Assembly (NCBI GenBank): GCA_019113175.1 | Contig: DXHY01000007.1 | Span: 1 to 64,000, forward strand | Direction of reading: 5' to 3' | From: Candidatus Eisenbergiella stercoravium | GTDB taxonomy: Bacteria; Bacillota; Clostridia; Lachnospirales; Lachnospiraceae | DNA length: 64,000 nt | Translations under genes and position numbers: made by a program | Shown here: in pieces, positions 36,636 to 45,802 of the stretch | How positions within the stretch are numbered: position 1 is the stretch's first letter | How the letters are laid out: every line of letters begins with the position of its first letter | The notes under the pieces: generated by a model | Told to the model about the DNA's origin: nothing | Seen by the model: the letters and a program-made list of their open reading frames with translations, nothing else | Database searches by the model: none

Positions 36636-36688
36636 GACTGTGAATAGTAACTGGTGATGGAAAAATTCTCATCTTCCCCCTGAAATGC

Positions 36689-36717
36689 TTGCGTTCCATA
36701 AAAATTGCGGTTATGAT
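36689..36717 (+). promoter_or_regulatory. pncB promoter
   Basis: TTGCGT (36689-36694), 17-nt spacer, TATGAT (36712-36717), ending 34 nt before the pncB start. Confidence 0.65.
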
Positions 36718-36751
36718 ATGGATAACTAATGCACAGAAAGGGGAAGGCCTC

Positions 36752-38206
36752 ATGCAAACACGCAATCTCACCCTCATGACCGATCTGTATGAACTGACGA
36801 TGATGCAGGGATATTTCCGGAATATGGACCGGAACGAAACGGTTATTTTCGACGCCTTTTACCGGAATAACCCTATGGAATCCGGTTATGCCATCTGCGC
36901 CGGGCTTCAGCAGGTCATTGAATATATTGAAAACCTGCATTTCGGGGAAGAAGAGCTTTCCTATCTGAGGAGCCTCGGTATCTTCGATGAGGATTTTCTG
37001 GACTATCTGAAAACCTTCCGTTTCTCCGGAAGCGTCTACGCCATTCCGGAAGGAAGCGTCATGTTTCCCCGGGAACCCATGATCAAGGTGATTGCCCCGA
37101 TCATGGAGGCCCAGCTCGTGGAAACCGCCATTCTGAACATCGTCAATCATCAGAGCCTGATTGCTACCAAGACCTCCCGGGTCTGCTATGCTGCAAGAGG
37201 AGACGGAATCATGGAATTCGGACTGCGCCGGGCGCAGGGTCCGGATGCCGGCATCTATGGTGCAAGGGCGGCCATGATTGGCGGCTGCATCGGAACCAGC
37301 AATGTTCTGGCCGGACAGATGTTTGATGTCCCCGTAAAGGGAACGCACGCCCACAGCTGGATCATGAGCTTTCCGGACGAATACACCGCGTTTAAAACCT
37401 ACGCGGACATGTACCCCTCCGCCTGTATCCTGCTGGTGGATACCTATGATACCTTAAAATCCGGCGTTCCCAATGCCATCCGCGTTTTCACCGAGATGCG
37501 GGAGGCCGGCATTCCGCTGACCTTCTACGGCATCCGTCTGGACAGCGGCGACCTGGCCTATCTCTCCAAAAAGGCCAGAAAGATGCTGGATGAAGCAGGA
37601 TTTACGGATGCGGTCATTTCCGCCTCCAACGACCTGGATGAATATCTGATCGACAGCCTGAAAGCCCAGGGCTGTACGGTGACCTCCTGGGGTGTGGGAA
37701 CCCACATGATCACCTCGAAAAACTGGCCTTCCTTCGGCGGCGTGTACAAGCTGGCCGCCATCATGGACGAAAACGGGAATTTCGTTCCCAAGATCAAGCT
37801 CTCCGAGAACAGCGAAAAGATCACCAATCCCGGAAACAAGGTCATCCACAGGATATATGAAAAGGAAACCGGAAAGATTAAGGCGGATCTGATCGCCCTC
37901 GCGGACGAAACCTTCCGGGAGGATGAACCGATCCTGCTGTTCGATCCGCTGGAGCCCTGGAAGAAAACCCTCCTGCCCGCCGGAAGCTTTACTCTCCGCG
38001 AGCTGATGGTTCCTGTTTTTCTGGACGGAAAATGTGTATACACCTCTCCCAGCGTTATGGAAATCCGGGATTATTGTCAGAAGGAACTGGGTACCCTGTG
38101 GGATGAGACCAGACGTCTCGTCAACCCACATCAGGTTTATGTGGATCTTTCCCAAAAACTGTATGATACCAAGCTGAAGCTGCTGGATCAGATGGGACAG
38201 GTCTGA
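36752..38206 (+). CDS. pncB: Nicotinate phosphoribosyltransferase
   Basis: Preiss-Handler salvage enzyme that forms nicotinate mononucleotide, 484 residues from MQTRNLTLMTDLYELTMMQGY. The family opening, the loop FGLRRAQGPDAGIYGARAA with the conserved catalytic histidine region GTHAHSWIM, and the phosphoribosyl site GIRLDSGDLAYLS are all visible. GGGGAAGG supports ATG 36752. It is followed by degV 76 nt downstream, perhaps in the same transcript. Confidence 0.94.
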   Translation: MQTRNLTLMTDLYELTMMQGYFRNMDRNETVIFDAFYRNNPMESGYAICAGLQQVIEYIENLHFGEEELSYLRSLGIFDEDFLDYLKTFRFSGSVYAIPEGSVMFPREPMIKVIAPIMEAQLVETAILNIVNHQSLIATKTSRVCYAARGDGIMEFGLRRAQGPDAGIYGARAAMIGGCIGTSNVLAGQMFDVPVKGTHAHSWIMSFPDEYTAFKTYADMYPSACILLVDTYDTLKSGVPNAIRVFTEMREAGIPLTFYGIRLDSGDLAYLSKKARKMLDEAGFTDAVISASNDLDEYLIDSLKAQGCTVTSWGVGTHMITSKNWPSFGGVYKLAAIMDENGNFVPKIKLSENSEKITNPGNKVIHRIYEKETGKIKADLIALADETFREDEPILLFDPLEPWKKTLLPAGSFTLRELMVPVFLDGKCVYTSPSVMEIRDYCQKELGTLWDETRRLVNPHQVYVDLSQKLYDTKLKLLDQMGQV

Positions 38207-38282
38207 ACAAATCCTGACTGCCGGTGTTTTCGCAGCCGTGTGAGCCGCTCTCATCTAACTAACACAAACAGGGAGGAACCTT

Positions 38283-39167
38283 ATGCTTAAAATTGTTACC
38301 GATTCCGCTTCCGATCTGCCCGAGGAGATCATTAACCGTTATGGGCTTCACGTCATCCCCACCCCTGTGGTCATCGATGACGTGGATTATCTGGACGGAA
38401 AAACCATAAAAACGAAGGAATTTTACAAGATTCTTGATGACACCAGCCGGAATGTGCGCACCTTTCACATCAATCCGGCCATGTTTGAGGACGCCTTCCG
38501 TCCCTATGCGGAACGGGGAGACAGTGTGATCTATCTGTGCTTCTCCACGGGAATCGCCGGGACCTTCAATGCCGCCAATATCGCACGGACAAACCTTCTG
38601 GAAGACTACCCCGACTTCGACCTGACCATCTTCGATACCAAATGCGCCTCCGCAGGTTTCGGCCTTCTGGTGCGCAAGCTTTTAATCATGCAGGAGCACG
38701 GAGCGTCGAAGGAACTGCTCCTTGAGGCCGCCGAATTTTACCGCGCTCATATCCGCCATGTGTTCACGGTCAATACGCTGGCCTATCTGATCAAAGGCGG
38801 ACGGCTTTCCAAATTCAAAGGAAATATTGCTGAAGCCCTTGACATGAAGCCTATCCTGATCGTTGACACAAATGGTTCTCTGCAGGTTTTAAAGACTGTG
38901 AGGGGCCGCAAAAAATCCCTGAAAACCCTCGTGGATTATGCTGCCGAATACAGCGTGGAGCCGGAAAAACAGCTTTTCTCTCTCTGTCACGGCGAGGATG
39001 AAGAAGCCATCCGCCTGCTGACGGACATGGTAAAAGAAAGACTCCATCCCGCTGATATCATGATCTCTATCGTGGGATGCGCCATCGGCGCACACACAGG
39101 CCGCGGCATTGCCGCCATCTGCTTCCTGGACGCTTCGGAAGAAAAGTACAGGAAGTATCTGGACTGA
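38283..39167 (+). CDS. DegV-family fatty-acid-binding protein
   Basis: A 294-residue DegV protein, the FakB-type carrier that holds a fatty acid for phosphorylation by FakA. It has the opening IVTDSASDLPEEI, YLCFSTGIAGTFNAA and the RLSKFKGNIAEALDMKPIL segment near the carboxylate-binding pocket. No fakA-like kinase gene is nearby, as is usual in Firmicutes with several DegV copies. GGGAGGAACC precedes the start. Confidence 0.9.
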   Translation: MLKIVTDSASDLPEEIINRYGLHVIPTPVVIDDVDYLDGKTIKTKEFYKILDDTSRNVRTFHINPAMFEDAFRPYAERGDSVIYLCFSTGIAGTFNAANIARTNLLEDYPDFDLTIFDTKCASAGFGLLVRKLLIMQEHGASKELLLEAAEFYRAHIRHVFTVNTLAYLIKGGRLSKFKGNIAEALDMKPILIVDTNGSLQVLKTVRGRKKSLKTLVDYAAEYSVEPEKQLFSLCHGEDEEAIRLLTDMVKERLHPADIMISIVGCAIGAHTGRGIAAICFLDASEEKYRKYLD

Positions 39168-39168
39168 T

Positions 39169-39807
39169 ATGGGAAGCACAGCGCTTCCCATCCTCAGCGC
39201 TCTTTTTGCGGCGTTCTGGGGAACCATATATTTTTGGAACCGGAAAAGAAAGAAAAAATGGCCTCTTTTTTTCAAGGCTGCAGCCACCTGCATGCCTTTT
39301 GGGGAGGCTTTTTTCTATTGCCTTTCGGACGGTTTCCAGAGCCCGGTCCGTCTGGCCATCATGACAGCAGCTCTTTTCTGCACGGCCGCAGATGTGCTCC
39401 TTGAGCTTCATTTCTTAGCCGGCATGACGGTTTTTGCCCTGGGGCATGTCTGCTTTCTTGCCGCCCTGCTTCATGCCGTGCCGCTTTCTCCCCGGCATTT
39501 TCTCTTCTTTCTGCTGCTGTTCGCCGCAAGCCTTCTGTTCCATGGAAGGCAGCTGTCCAAAACAGGAAAGCTGGCCCTTCCCATCGTCCTCTACGGCGCC
39601 CTGCTTTCCGCCATGACTGCTGCGGCTCTGGCCGCTCTGCGCATCTCTCACATGGCCGCGGCGGGAGCCCTGCTCTTTTACCTTTCCGACAATATGATCT
39701 GCCTGCGGCTTTATAAGCCCGGACGCTCCAATACCTTTTCCGCCTTTGTTCTCATTTTCTATTATTCCGCCGTGTGGCTGCTTTGCAGTTCAGCCCGTTT
39801 TTTCTGA
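39169..39807 (+). CDS. YhhN-like membrane protein (lysoplasmalogenase family)
   Basis: A 212-residue integral membrane protein with about eight helices, starting one base after the degV stop codon, so the two are certainly co-translated. The pattern (ADVLLELHFLAGMTVFALGHVCFL and YLSDNMICL, with conserved acidic residues in helices) fits the YhhN/TMEM86 family, whose animal members hydrolyse lysoplasmalogens. Clostridia contain plasmalogens, and pairing with a fatty-acid carrier suggests lipid turnover. This role is inference. Confidence 0.75.
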   Translation: MGSTALPILSALFAAFWGTIYFWNRKRKKKWPLFFKAAATCMPFGEAFFYCLSDGFQSPVRLAIMTAALFCTAADVLLELHFLAGMTVFALGHVCFLAALLHAVPLSPRHFLFFLLLFAASLLFHGRQLSKTGKLALPIVLYGALLSAMTAAALAALRISHMAAAGALLFYLSDNMICLRLYKPGRSNTFSAFVLIFYYSAVWLLCSSARFF

Positions 39808-39880
39808 AGGCATCCCTGTGAAATGCTCATTCGAAATCCGGTGAATGCGTTCCCATCTCCGTTTTTTACTCCTGCACTGT

Positions 39881-41257
39881 TTATGCTGCTCCTGCGGCCT
39901 TCCTTTCCAGATAAAAATACCTCCCGGCCAACAGCAGATCCGCCCCCGCCCAGGCCATTACCTCCCCGAAAAAGACGCCGCTTTCACCGATCAGGCGGGT
40001 CAGAAGCAGCGCGCAGCCAACACGCATTATAAGCTGAGCCGCGCTGGAGAGCATGGGAAATACACCGTCCCCCATTCCCTGAACGCAGGCCCTCGTGATA
40101 TAAAGAATATAAAGCAGCGGAAAAAAGATGGCCAGAACGCACAGGAAACGAAAGCCGATGGCGAGGGCGGCCTCCACTGTGGCCGCATCTCCGCTCAAAA
40201 AGCAGGAAAGAATCTGTTTCCCAAAGAGGATCATAACGGCTGACATCAGATATGCCGTCGCCGTGCCGATCAGATTGGCCGCGCGAAGTCCGGCTCCAAT
40301 CCGTTCTCTTTTCCCTGCGCCCATATTCTGTCCCGAATAGGAGGACATGGCATAACCGTAGGAAGAAGCTGCTATTTCCAGCAGTCCGTAAAGCTTGTTT
40401 GCCGCCGTATATCCGGCGATAAACAGGACGCCGAAGCCATTGATCACGGACTGTACCACCAGCCCGCCAAAAGAAGTGATCATATTCTGCAGGCACAGAG
40501 GAAGGCCAAGACGGAGTTCCTGTATGATCAGCTCCCTGTCCGCCCTGCAGTCCTCCCACCTCAGCCGCAGACCGGGAATTCTCCTGATGCCGGCCAGACA
40601 ATAGGCGCCGGAAAGAAGCTGGGCAATCACCGTAGCGCCTGCAGCTCCCGGAATTCCCCAGCCCAGGCCCCAAACAAACAGCACATCCAGCACGATATTG
40701 CAGAGTGAGGAAGCCGTCATTGCCCGAAGCGGCGTCCTGCTGTCCCCCATCGCCCGCAGAATGGCCGCCGCTGTATTGTAGAGAATGGCGGCTGGAATCC
40801 CCGCATAAATAAAACGCAGATACAGAAGAGTCAGCCCACGGATCTCCTCCGGGGTTCCCAGCCAGGTCAGTATAACCGGAAGCGCCGCCTGTCCCAGTCC
40901 GGTGAAGAAGACTGCTGCCACACAGGAAAGGAGGGCGGACTGAAACACCGCTCTGCGAAGTTCCCCTTCCTGCCCCGCTCCGAATTTCTGAGAAAGGATT
41001 ACGGAAAAGCCCTGTGTCAGTCCCTGCACGGAGCCGAACATCAGGAAGGTCAGCCATTCCGACGCTCCCAATGCCGCCAGCGCATTCACTCCAAGCGCCT
41101 GTCCCACCACCAGCGTATCCACAAAGGTATACAGCTGCTGAAATACGTTTCCCAGCATGAGGGGAAGGGCAAAGCTGAGAATCAGCCTGCCCGGACTTCC
41201 CTGCGTCATGTCCAGGGTGCGTGATTTTTTATCTTCTGCTGCCATCTTTTCCTCCAT
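39881..41257 (-). CDS. MATE-family efflux transporter
   Basis: Multidrug and toxin extrusion antiporter, 458 residues, twelve predicted membrane helices in two homologous bundles. The family opening is SPGRLILSFALPLMLGNVFQQLY. Substrate cannot be predicted. The gene converges on the plus-strand degV/yhhN unit. Its upstream region contains the palindromic repeat at 41283-41338. Confidence 0.9.
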   Translation of the reverse strand: MEEKMAAEDKKSRTLDMTQGSPGRLILSFALPLMLGNVFQQLYTFVDTLVVGQALGVNALAALGASEWLTFLMFGSVQGLTQGFSVILSQKFGAGQEGELRRAVFQSALLSCVAAVFFTGLGQAALPVILTWLGTPEEIRGLTLLYLRFIYAGIPAAILYNTAAAILRAMGDSRTPLRAMTASSLCNIVLDVLFVWGLGWGIPGAAGATVIAQLLSGAYCLAGIRRIPGLRLRWEDCRADRELIIQELRLGLPLCLQNMITSFGGLVVQSVINGFGVLFIAGYTAANKLYGLLEIAASSYGYAMSSYSGQNMGAGKRERIGAGLRAANLIGTATAYLMSAVMILFGKQILSCFLSGDAATVEAALAIGFRFLCVLAIFFPLLYILYITRACVQGMGDGVFPMLSSAAQLIMRVGCALLLTRLIGESGVFFGEVMAWAGADLLLAGRYFYLERKAAGAA

Positions 41258-41282
41258 GTCGAAGTGTTGCTGAGGTACGCGC

Positions 41283-41338
41283 GCCGAACCTCCAGTTCGG
41301 CGCCGCGATCACCGGATTTGCGACGCTCCGGCGCAAAT
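41283..41338. repeat. Palindromic repeat before the MATE gene
   Basis: GCCGAAC-CTCCA-GTTCGGC (41283-41301) is followed by ATTTGCG-N9-CGCAAAT (41316-41338). The latter is identical over 23 bp to 13161-13183. Confidence 0.6.
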
Positions 41339-41380
41339 CTTTCCTCCTTCATCTCAGGGAATGATTCCCTGTGCATCAGC

Positions 41381-42142
41381 TTACAACAGATTTCCTTTTA
41401 TCCAGCGCGCGACTCCATCCTTCTGATTGGATTCGCACACCTCTCTGGCAGCACTTTTTACAATTTCCAGTGCATTGCTGACTGCGATTCCCTTTCCGCA
41501 CCTTTCTATCATTTCCAGATCATTATAATCGTCTCCGAAGGCGATGACGTCGTCCATCCTGATCTGATATCGTTCCGCCAAAAATGAAATCGCATGATAT
41601 TTCGTGGCCAATCGATTCATGATCATTCCGATTTTATTCTCTGACAGTTGAATATACAGTTCGTCCGGCAGCAATGCCTTATATTTTTCCATTTCGCCCA
41701 GGGAAGTAACCTCTACGATGATTTTATCAGCCGTTTTTCCTCTTAACTGCGCGAAGGTTTCACAGGATATGTATTCCGCTCCGGGCCACAGGCGGTCGGC
41801 ATCAAAATTGGCATATAATACATCCTCCGCTTCGACCGCAATATTGGAAAACGGATACTTTTTCAATATTGCCAGCACCAGCTCACCTGCGTTTTTTACA
41901 CCATATCCGCCTGTTGTTCTGCCCTTTTCCTGTATCACTGCCCCATTATGAAAGATACCTGAATCCAGGTTCAGCATTTTCATATATTCGCTGGCCGCCC
42001 TGACAGGCCTTGCAGTTGCAGCCACGAAAATGCCGCCTTCGCTTTGATATTTTTTTATGACGTCAATCGTGAAGTCGGAAACAGTCTTATCATCCCTTAA
42101 CAGCGTTCCATCCAGATCGGTCACAATCATTCCGGCTTTCAT
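41381..42142 (-). CDS. Cof-type HAD-IIB phosphatase
   Basis: Sugar-phosphate-type phosphatase of the Cof family, 253 residues from MKAGMIVTDLDGTLL. The nucleophile aspartates lie in DLDGTL, motif II in VAATARP, and motif IV in AFGDDYNDLEM. GGAGG supports ATG 42142. A broken paralogue lies just upstream (42352-42974), so this may be the surviving copy. The substrate is unknown. Confidence 0.88.
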   Translation of the reverse strand: MKAGMIVTDLDGTLLRDDKTVSDFTIDVIKKYQSEGGIFVAATARPVRAASEYMKMLNLDSGIFHNGAVIQEKGRTTGGYGVKNAGELVLAILKKYPFSNIAVEAEDVLYANFDADRLWPGAEYISCETFAQLRGKTADKIIVEVTSLGEMEKYKALLPDELYIQLSENKIGMIMNRLATKYHAISFLAERYQIRMDDVIAFGDDYNDLEMIERCGKGIAVSNALEIVKSAAREVCESNQKDGVARWIKGNLL

Positions 42143-42351
42143 TATCTTTTTCCTCCTTCGCAGCCACGGGTAATGCAAAAGCCGTCAAAGCCCTGCCCAA
42201 AAGACAAAAACGGTAATTTTTTACACAGGTTAATCCCGTCACCTGTGAATAAATTTTATCATATTTTATTCTTTCCGTGTATATCCCTGCATAAGTTTCC
42301 GGCCGCCGCTTCCGGATGAAAGGAAGCTTTTGCTTTAATCCGCGCCAATCT

Positions 42352-42974
42352 CTATCCCGGAAAATTTTCTTCCAGGAACTCCGCGATACCGTCCTCTTCA
42401 TTATCTGCGATCACCCGGTCCGCCGCTTCCTTTACCTCTTCTATGGCATTTCCCATCGCTATCCCCAGCCCGCACAACTTCAGCATCCCGATATCCACAT
42501 AATCGTCGCCAAAGGCTGTGATTTCTTCTGCGGATATTCCTGACGCCTTGCAAAACGTCAGAATCGCCTGTTCCTTGGTGGCGGTTTTCTTCGTAAATTT
42601 ATACCATTCGCCATCAGAAAAGCGGGCGCAGTCACAGTCAGGCAGCAGATTTTTCAGCTGCTCCACCTGCTCCGGATCCAGAATTTCCACACACATCACA
42701 TCTTGAGCGAGCGATGCGAAAAATCCCGAAAATCGGTATAAATGCTGCCGCCCCAGCTGGGATCTGTCTTCAGCGTATTCTGTTTATAATTCCAGAAATG
42801 CCCTTCGGGAGTATCCACCGTGATTTCACATTCCTCGCCGCACACACTCCGCGCCGCAGAGATCATCCGGGCCGTCTCCTCTTCCGAAAAATCTTCCCGG
42901 CAGATATATGTTTCCTTATACCTGGCCAGCGCGCCGCCGCTGGAAATAAGAAGGTCCGGCTTCAGCTTCTGCAC
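42352..42974 (-). pseudogene. Truncated, frameshifted Cof-type HAD gene
   Basis: The C-terminal two thirds of a second Cof-type phosphatase in two frames. The first part (42696-42974, starting QKLKPDLLISSGGALARY) runs into TGA at 42696. The second part (from 42699, CVEILDPEQVEQL onward) continues one frame over and carries motif IV AFGDDYVDIGML. The N-terminal segment with the DxDGT nucleophile is missing, and a TAG stands just upstream. It cannot encode an active enzyme. Confidence 0.75.
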
Positions 42975-43058
42975 TTCAGTCTATCATTGTTTCCCCGGAA
43001 CATCAATCTATCCTGTATGCCCGCCGTCTTTGATAAGGAATCGCAGTTCTCTTCCTTT

Positions 43059-43427
43059 TTATTTCAGCCCTCTGGTTAAAGGAATCAGCATCAGAAGCAC
43101 CACGATTCCGACAATGCCGATCACGATTCCGAGAAGCATCTGTGCAAAAATCATGCTCAGGCACATTCCCACGCCGAGCAGCAGAGCCCCGATCACGCCG
43201 GCCAGAACCGCTCCCACCGTTTTGCCGCTGATCCTGATGGGCGCTTTGTTTTCCATTTTTCTCCAGATCAGCACATCCGCAAGCAGAATCACGATGCCTA
43301 TAATACCGGCAATCACGCCCTGATTTCTCATGCCCCATTCCGGAAGCAGCGCCATACACATACCCAGCGCAAAGAATACTCCACCGATCGTTCCCAGTAC
43401 CAGTGCCACAAAACTGCTCTTTTTCAT
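43059..43427 (-). CDS. 122-residue four-helix membrane protein (copy 1)
   Basis: Small membrane protein with four hydrophobic segments arranged as two hairpins joined by a basic linker (WRKMENKAPIRISGKTVG). It begins MKKSSFVALVLGTIGGVFFALGM in its first helix region. It is a close paralogue of the protein at 45803-46171: same length, same start, and the linker differs in few residues. It lies three bases after the 11-residue-repeat gene and is probably translated with it. Family unknown to me. The AAAACGGAAA motif upstream of the pair suggests a common stress-type regulator. Confidence 0.7.
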   Translation of the reverse strand: MKKSSFVALVLGTIGGVFFALGMCMALLPEWGMRNQGVIAGIIGIVILLADVLIWRKMENKAPIRISGKTVGAVLAGVIGALLLGVGMCLSMIFAQMLLGIVIGIVGIVVLLMLIPLTRGLK

Positions 43428-43430
43428 TTC

Positions 43431-43751
43431 CTAATTTTCTCCTTCCTGCTTCTTCCCTGCATTTTTCAATCTCTCTTTTGTCTCTTCAACCGTCTCCCCT
43501 TCTCTGGAAAACATCTTCTCCACACACTTGTCGGAAACCCGGTTAAAACCGGAAACAATGCCGTCTTCCATTTTCAGGAATCCATCCACAACGGTTTTTT
43601 CCATTTTCTTATAGCTTCCTCTCACCGCGTCCTCAATCTTCTGATAGCCGCCCGTCACCGTATCTTCGATTTTCTGAAAACCGTCCACGGCCTTTTTCGG
43701 CTCCTGCGCTGTTTCTTTCATTTCCTTTTCTGTGCTTTCGTACTCCTGCAT
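43431..43751 (-). CDS. Small 11-residue-repeat amphipathic protein
   Basis: A 106-residue hydrophilic protein made mostly of about five tandem 11-residue repeats with the pattern V-x-x-G-[FY]-x-K-[IM]-E-[DK]-x, for example VTGGYQKIEDA, VRGSYKKMEKT, VVDGFLKMEDG. Eleven-residue periodicity predicts a long amphipathic helix that could lie on a membrane surface or form a right-handed coiled coil. It precedes the four-helix membrane protein by three bases. The ends are charged and probably disordered. Not recognised by function. Confidence 0.65.
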   Translation of the reverse strand: MQEYESTEKEMKETAQEPKKAVDGFQKIEDTVTGGYQKIEDAVRGSYKKMEKTVVDGFLKMEDGIVSGFNRVSDKCVEKMFSREGETVEETKERLKNAGKKQEGEN

Positions 43752-43840
43752 TTTTGATCTCCTTTCTGAAAACTCCTGCTTTTTTATGCGTTCTGTTTTC
43801 TTTTGATGATGTCAGGATAATCCTCCATTTTTGAAATAAT

Positions 43841-43855
43841 GTTTCCGTTTTGTTT
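43841..43855 (-). promoter_or_regulatory. Shared upstream motif, copy 1
   Basis: Minus-strand AAACAAAACGGAAAC, about 90 nt before the 43751 start. The core AAAACGGAAA recurs at 46258-46267 and 46527-46536, each time upstream of a small membrane-protein gene. Confidence 0.45.
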
Positions 43856-43930
43856 CTGAATTCTTAATTTGTATGTAACAGTCAGGCCGGGCAGGAAGAT
43901 GCTCCCTTCTGAACGGCAGAGTTTTTCTTT

Positions 43931-44608
43931 CTATATATTTGTAGTGAATTCTTTTCTCAGATCGATCTCCTCCGTGTCAAATCTCACGCAGGAAAAGCCT
44001 TCCTCTCCATCTATTTCGACTCCCGAAATGTTTTTCTCACTTTCCAGTCTCAGACAGACGCCCGTTTCCTGATCAATGGAATAGCGGAAGGTCTGCTCAA
44101 AGTTCACAAATTGAACGGTAACGGAATAAACGTCGCATGTCCGGCCCGCAATTTTCTCCTCTCCCGCCAGGGTGGAAACCCCGTCCGCCGTCAGAGCCGC
44201 CTTATCCAGATACTCGTCAAAATCCTTCGTCAGCTCTTCCACATAGGACAGCCGGTATTTCTCGCCGTCCTGCCGTACAAATTCCCCATCCACTTTATTG
44301 TATCGAACATAATTGCCATTCTCCATCAGAAACAGAAGCTCCATATTCTCCGTCTGATAATAAATATTTCCTTCCACATCCCTGGCTCTGGATATGGTTC
44401 TCACCACTCCGGAGGAATCGCTCACCTCATAGGAAATAAAATAGCTAACCGGCAGCTCAACCTCCCGCCAAAACAACACGGCCGACGCCGTCTGATCCTT
44501 CCCGGCTTCGTCCACCGCCGTCTGATTCTGCACGGCCGATGCTGAACAGCCCATCAGCGCCACCGAAAACAATAAACCTGCCAGCATGATCTGTTTGTAA
44601 TTCTTCAT
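43931..44608 (-). CDS. Putative lipoprotein
   Basis: A 225-residue secreted lipoprotein: signal peptide with lipobox ALMGC at about 17-21, then a mostly beta-strand domain with repeated acidic/aromatic strands (ISYEVSDSSGVVRTISRARD, YSVTVQFVNFEQTFRYSID). The two-strand pattern YYQTENMELLFL and later TFRYSIDQETGVCLRLE resemble outer-surface carrier proteins of the LolA/RseB-like fold, but I cannot assign a family with confidence. The start overlaps the end of an upstream pseudogene frame. AGAGGAAG precedes ATG 44608. Confidence 0.65.
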   Translation of the reverse strand: MKNYKQIMLAGLLFSVALMGCSASAVQNQTAVDEAGKDQTASAVLFWREVELPVSYFISYEVSDSSGVVRTISRARDVEGNIYYQTENMELLFLMENGNYVRYNKVDGEFVRQDGEKYRLSYVEELTKDFDEYLDKAALTADGVSTLAGEEKIAGRTCDVYSVTVQFVNFEQTFRYSIDQETGVCLRLESEKNISGVEIDGEEGFSCVRFDTEEIDLRKEFTTNI

Positions 44609-45273
44609 ATCTTCCTCTTTTCCCGCCGCCTGACTGCGGCGTAAATTTTTGCAAATAACTGTTTTACATTATTTTTTTCACGTAATGCGGTCCGAATTTT
44701 AAACCACGAACCACCCGTCACTCCGTCCTGCTGGAAAACTCCTGAAAATCGATCCAGCACCATATTGTTTCGATGCAGTATCCTGCTACTCCGCCGATCA
44801 CATAAATCCAGAATAATCTGTAAAATAATGTTGTATATGTTTATTTTTCTGTCGTTTCTGTTTTTATTCCTATTGTTTTCAGACTTATAATATTTTCCAT
44901 ACTCCCTGTCTCCTCGGTTATACGTTCTTTCCCGCATCCGTGCCTGACTTTCTCTGTTCCCGTTATCAGGGAAGCCTTCCGCGGCCAGCCACTGCGCTTC
45001 GTCTCTCAGGGTCTCCTCACAGGGCCTTGTGCGGTAACCCAGCTCCCGTTCCGCCTTCGAGTAGTCGAAGGTATTGTTCCGATCCAGATTGTAAACGGCA
45101 AAGCTGGTCATCATCGGCTTTTCACCCGTCTTTTTCGCTTTCTTCTCCATATGTGCGGCAAGCCTGTAGACCAGCCTGACCGGCACATGGAAATACGGAG
45201 TTCTGCAGCCGCTCGCCTCGTGAAGCATCCGACACATTTCCTTTCCTGCTGTTTTCATCAGGCATATATACAT
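44605..45273 (-). pseudogene. C-terminal fragment of an NAD-dependent epimerase
   Basis: About the first 100 codons (from MLHEASGCRTPYFHVPVRLVY through FDYSKAERELGYRTRPCEETL and WLAAEG) match the C-terminal end of extended SDR epimerases/dihydroflavonol-reductase-like proteins. The Rossmann NAD-binding half and catalytic YxxxK are absent. After that the frame continues through Arg/Asn-rich sequence with no family resemblance. It is best read as the remnant of a deleted gene. Confidence 0.65.
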
Positions 45274-45350
45274 TTGTCATGCATACATTCGTTATATCCG
45301 AAGTATAGTTTCTGAATGTTAGCCTTCTGTTTGAGGAATGTTGTTGTTTT

Positions 45351-45665
45351 ATGAATTCTGAATTGCCGCGTTCTTCGATCATGTCCCGGATTCCCATCTG
45401 GTGTGGATTTGAACGGATCATCTCCCTCATGCGCGGCCAGATGGCCACGGATATGGGTGAAAGCAACAGGCTTGCCTTCCTGATCGACAGGGATGTCGAT
45501 GAAAACAAAATCGAACTGGTGTTGAAAAAGGCTGCCGCACTGCGAGCAGAAGGGATGTCTGTTCTGGTGTCACCCAGAAGAAAAAATGCGGGAAAGCAGA
45601 AAAATTCTCTGGAACAGCTGGGGTACAGAAAAATCATAGACATTTATAAAGAAACGGAAATCTGA
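45351..45665 (+). pseudogene. Possible fragment of a HisRS/HisZ-like protein
   Basis: A 104-codon frame. From about residue 15 (IPIWCGFERIISLM) through LRAEGMSVLVSPRRKNAGKQK to the end it resembles the last helix of a class II synthetase core followed by the anticodon-binding-like domain of HisS or HisZ. No catalytic core is present and the ribosome site is poor. It may be a gene fragment or an unrelated small protein. Confidence 0.4.
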
Positions 45666-45802
45666 TTCCATTCCCTCTCAGCACAACAGGGGGCCGGAGG
45701 TTAAAAAATCAAAATTAACCTCCAGCCCCGTAATGAGATTTCAAAAAATGACGGAGAAAAGAAAATTTCGCAGAAGACCTTTTTCTGCCGGAAAAAGTCT
45801 TT

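Noticed and set aside
45122..45643. 173-codon frame on the minus strand over the HisZ-like fragment
   Set aside because: Low-complexity Ser/Phe/Arg-rich translation with no domain and no ribosome site; the plus-strand fragment is more protein-like.
45683..45731. Hairpin with GGTTAA/TTAACC arms as a terminator
   Set aside because: Pairing is real (GGAGGTTAA with TTAACCTCC), but no T run follows on either strand, so no terminator is claimed.
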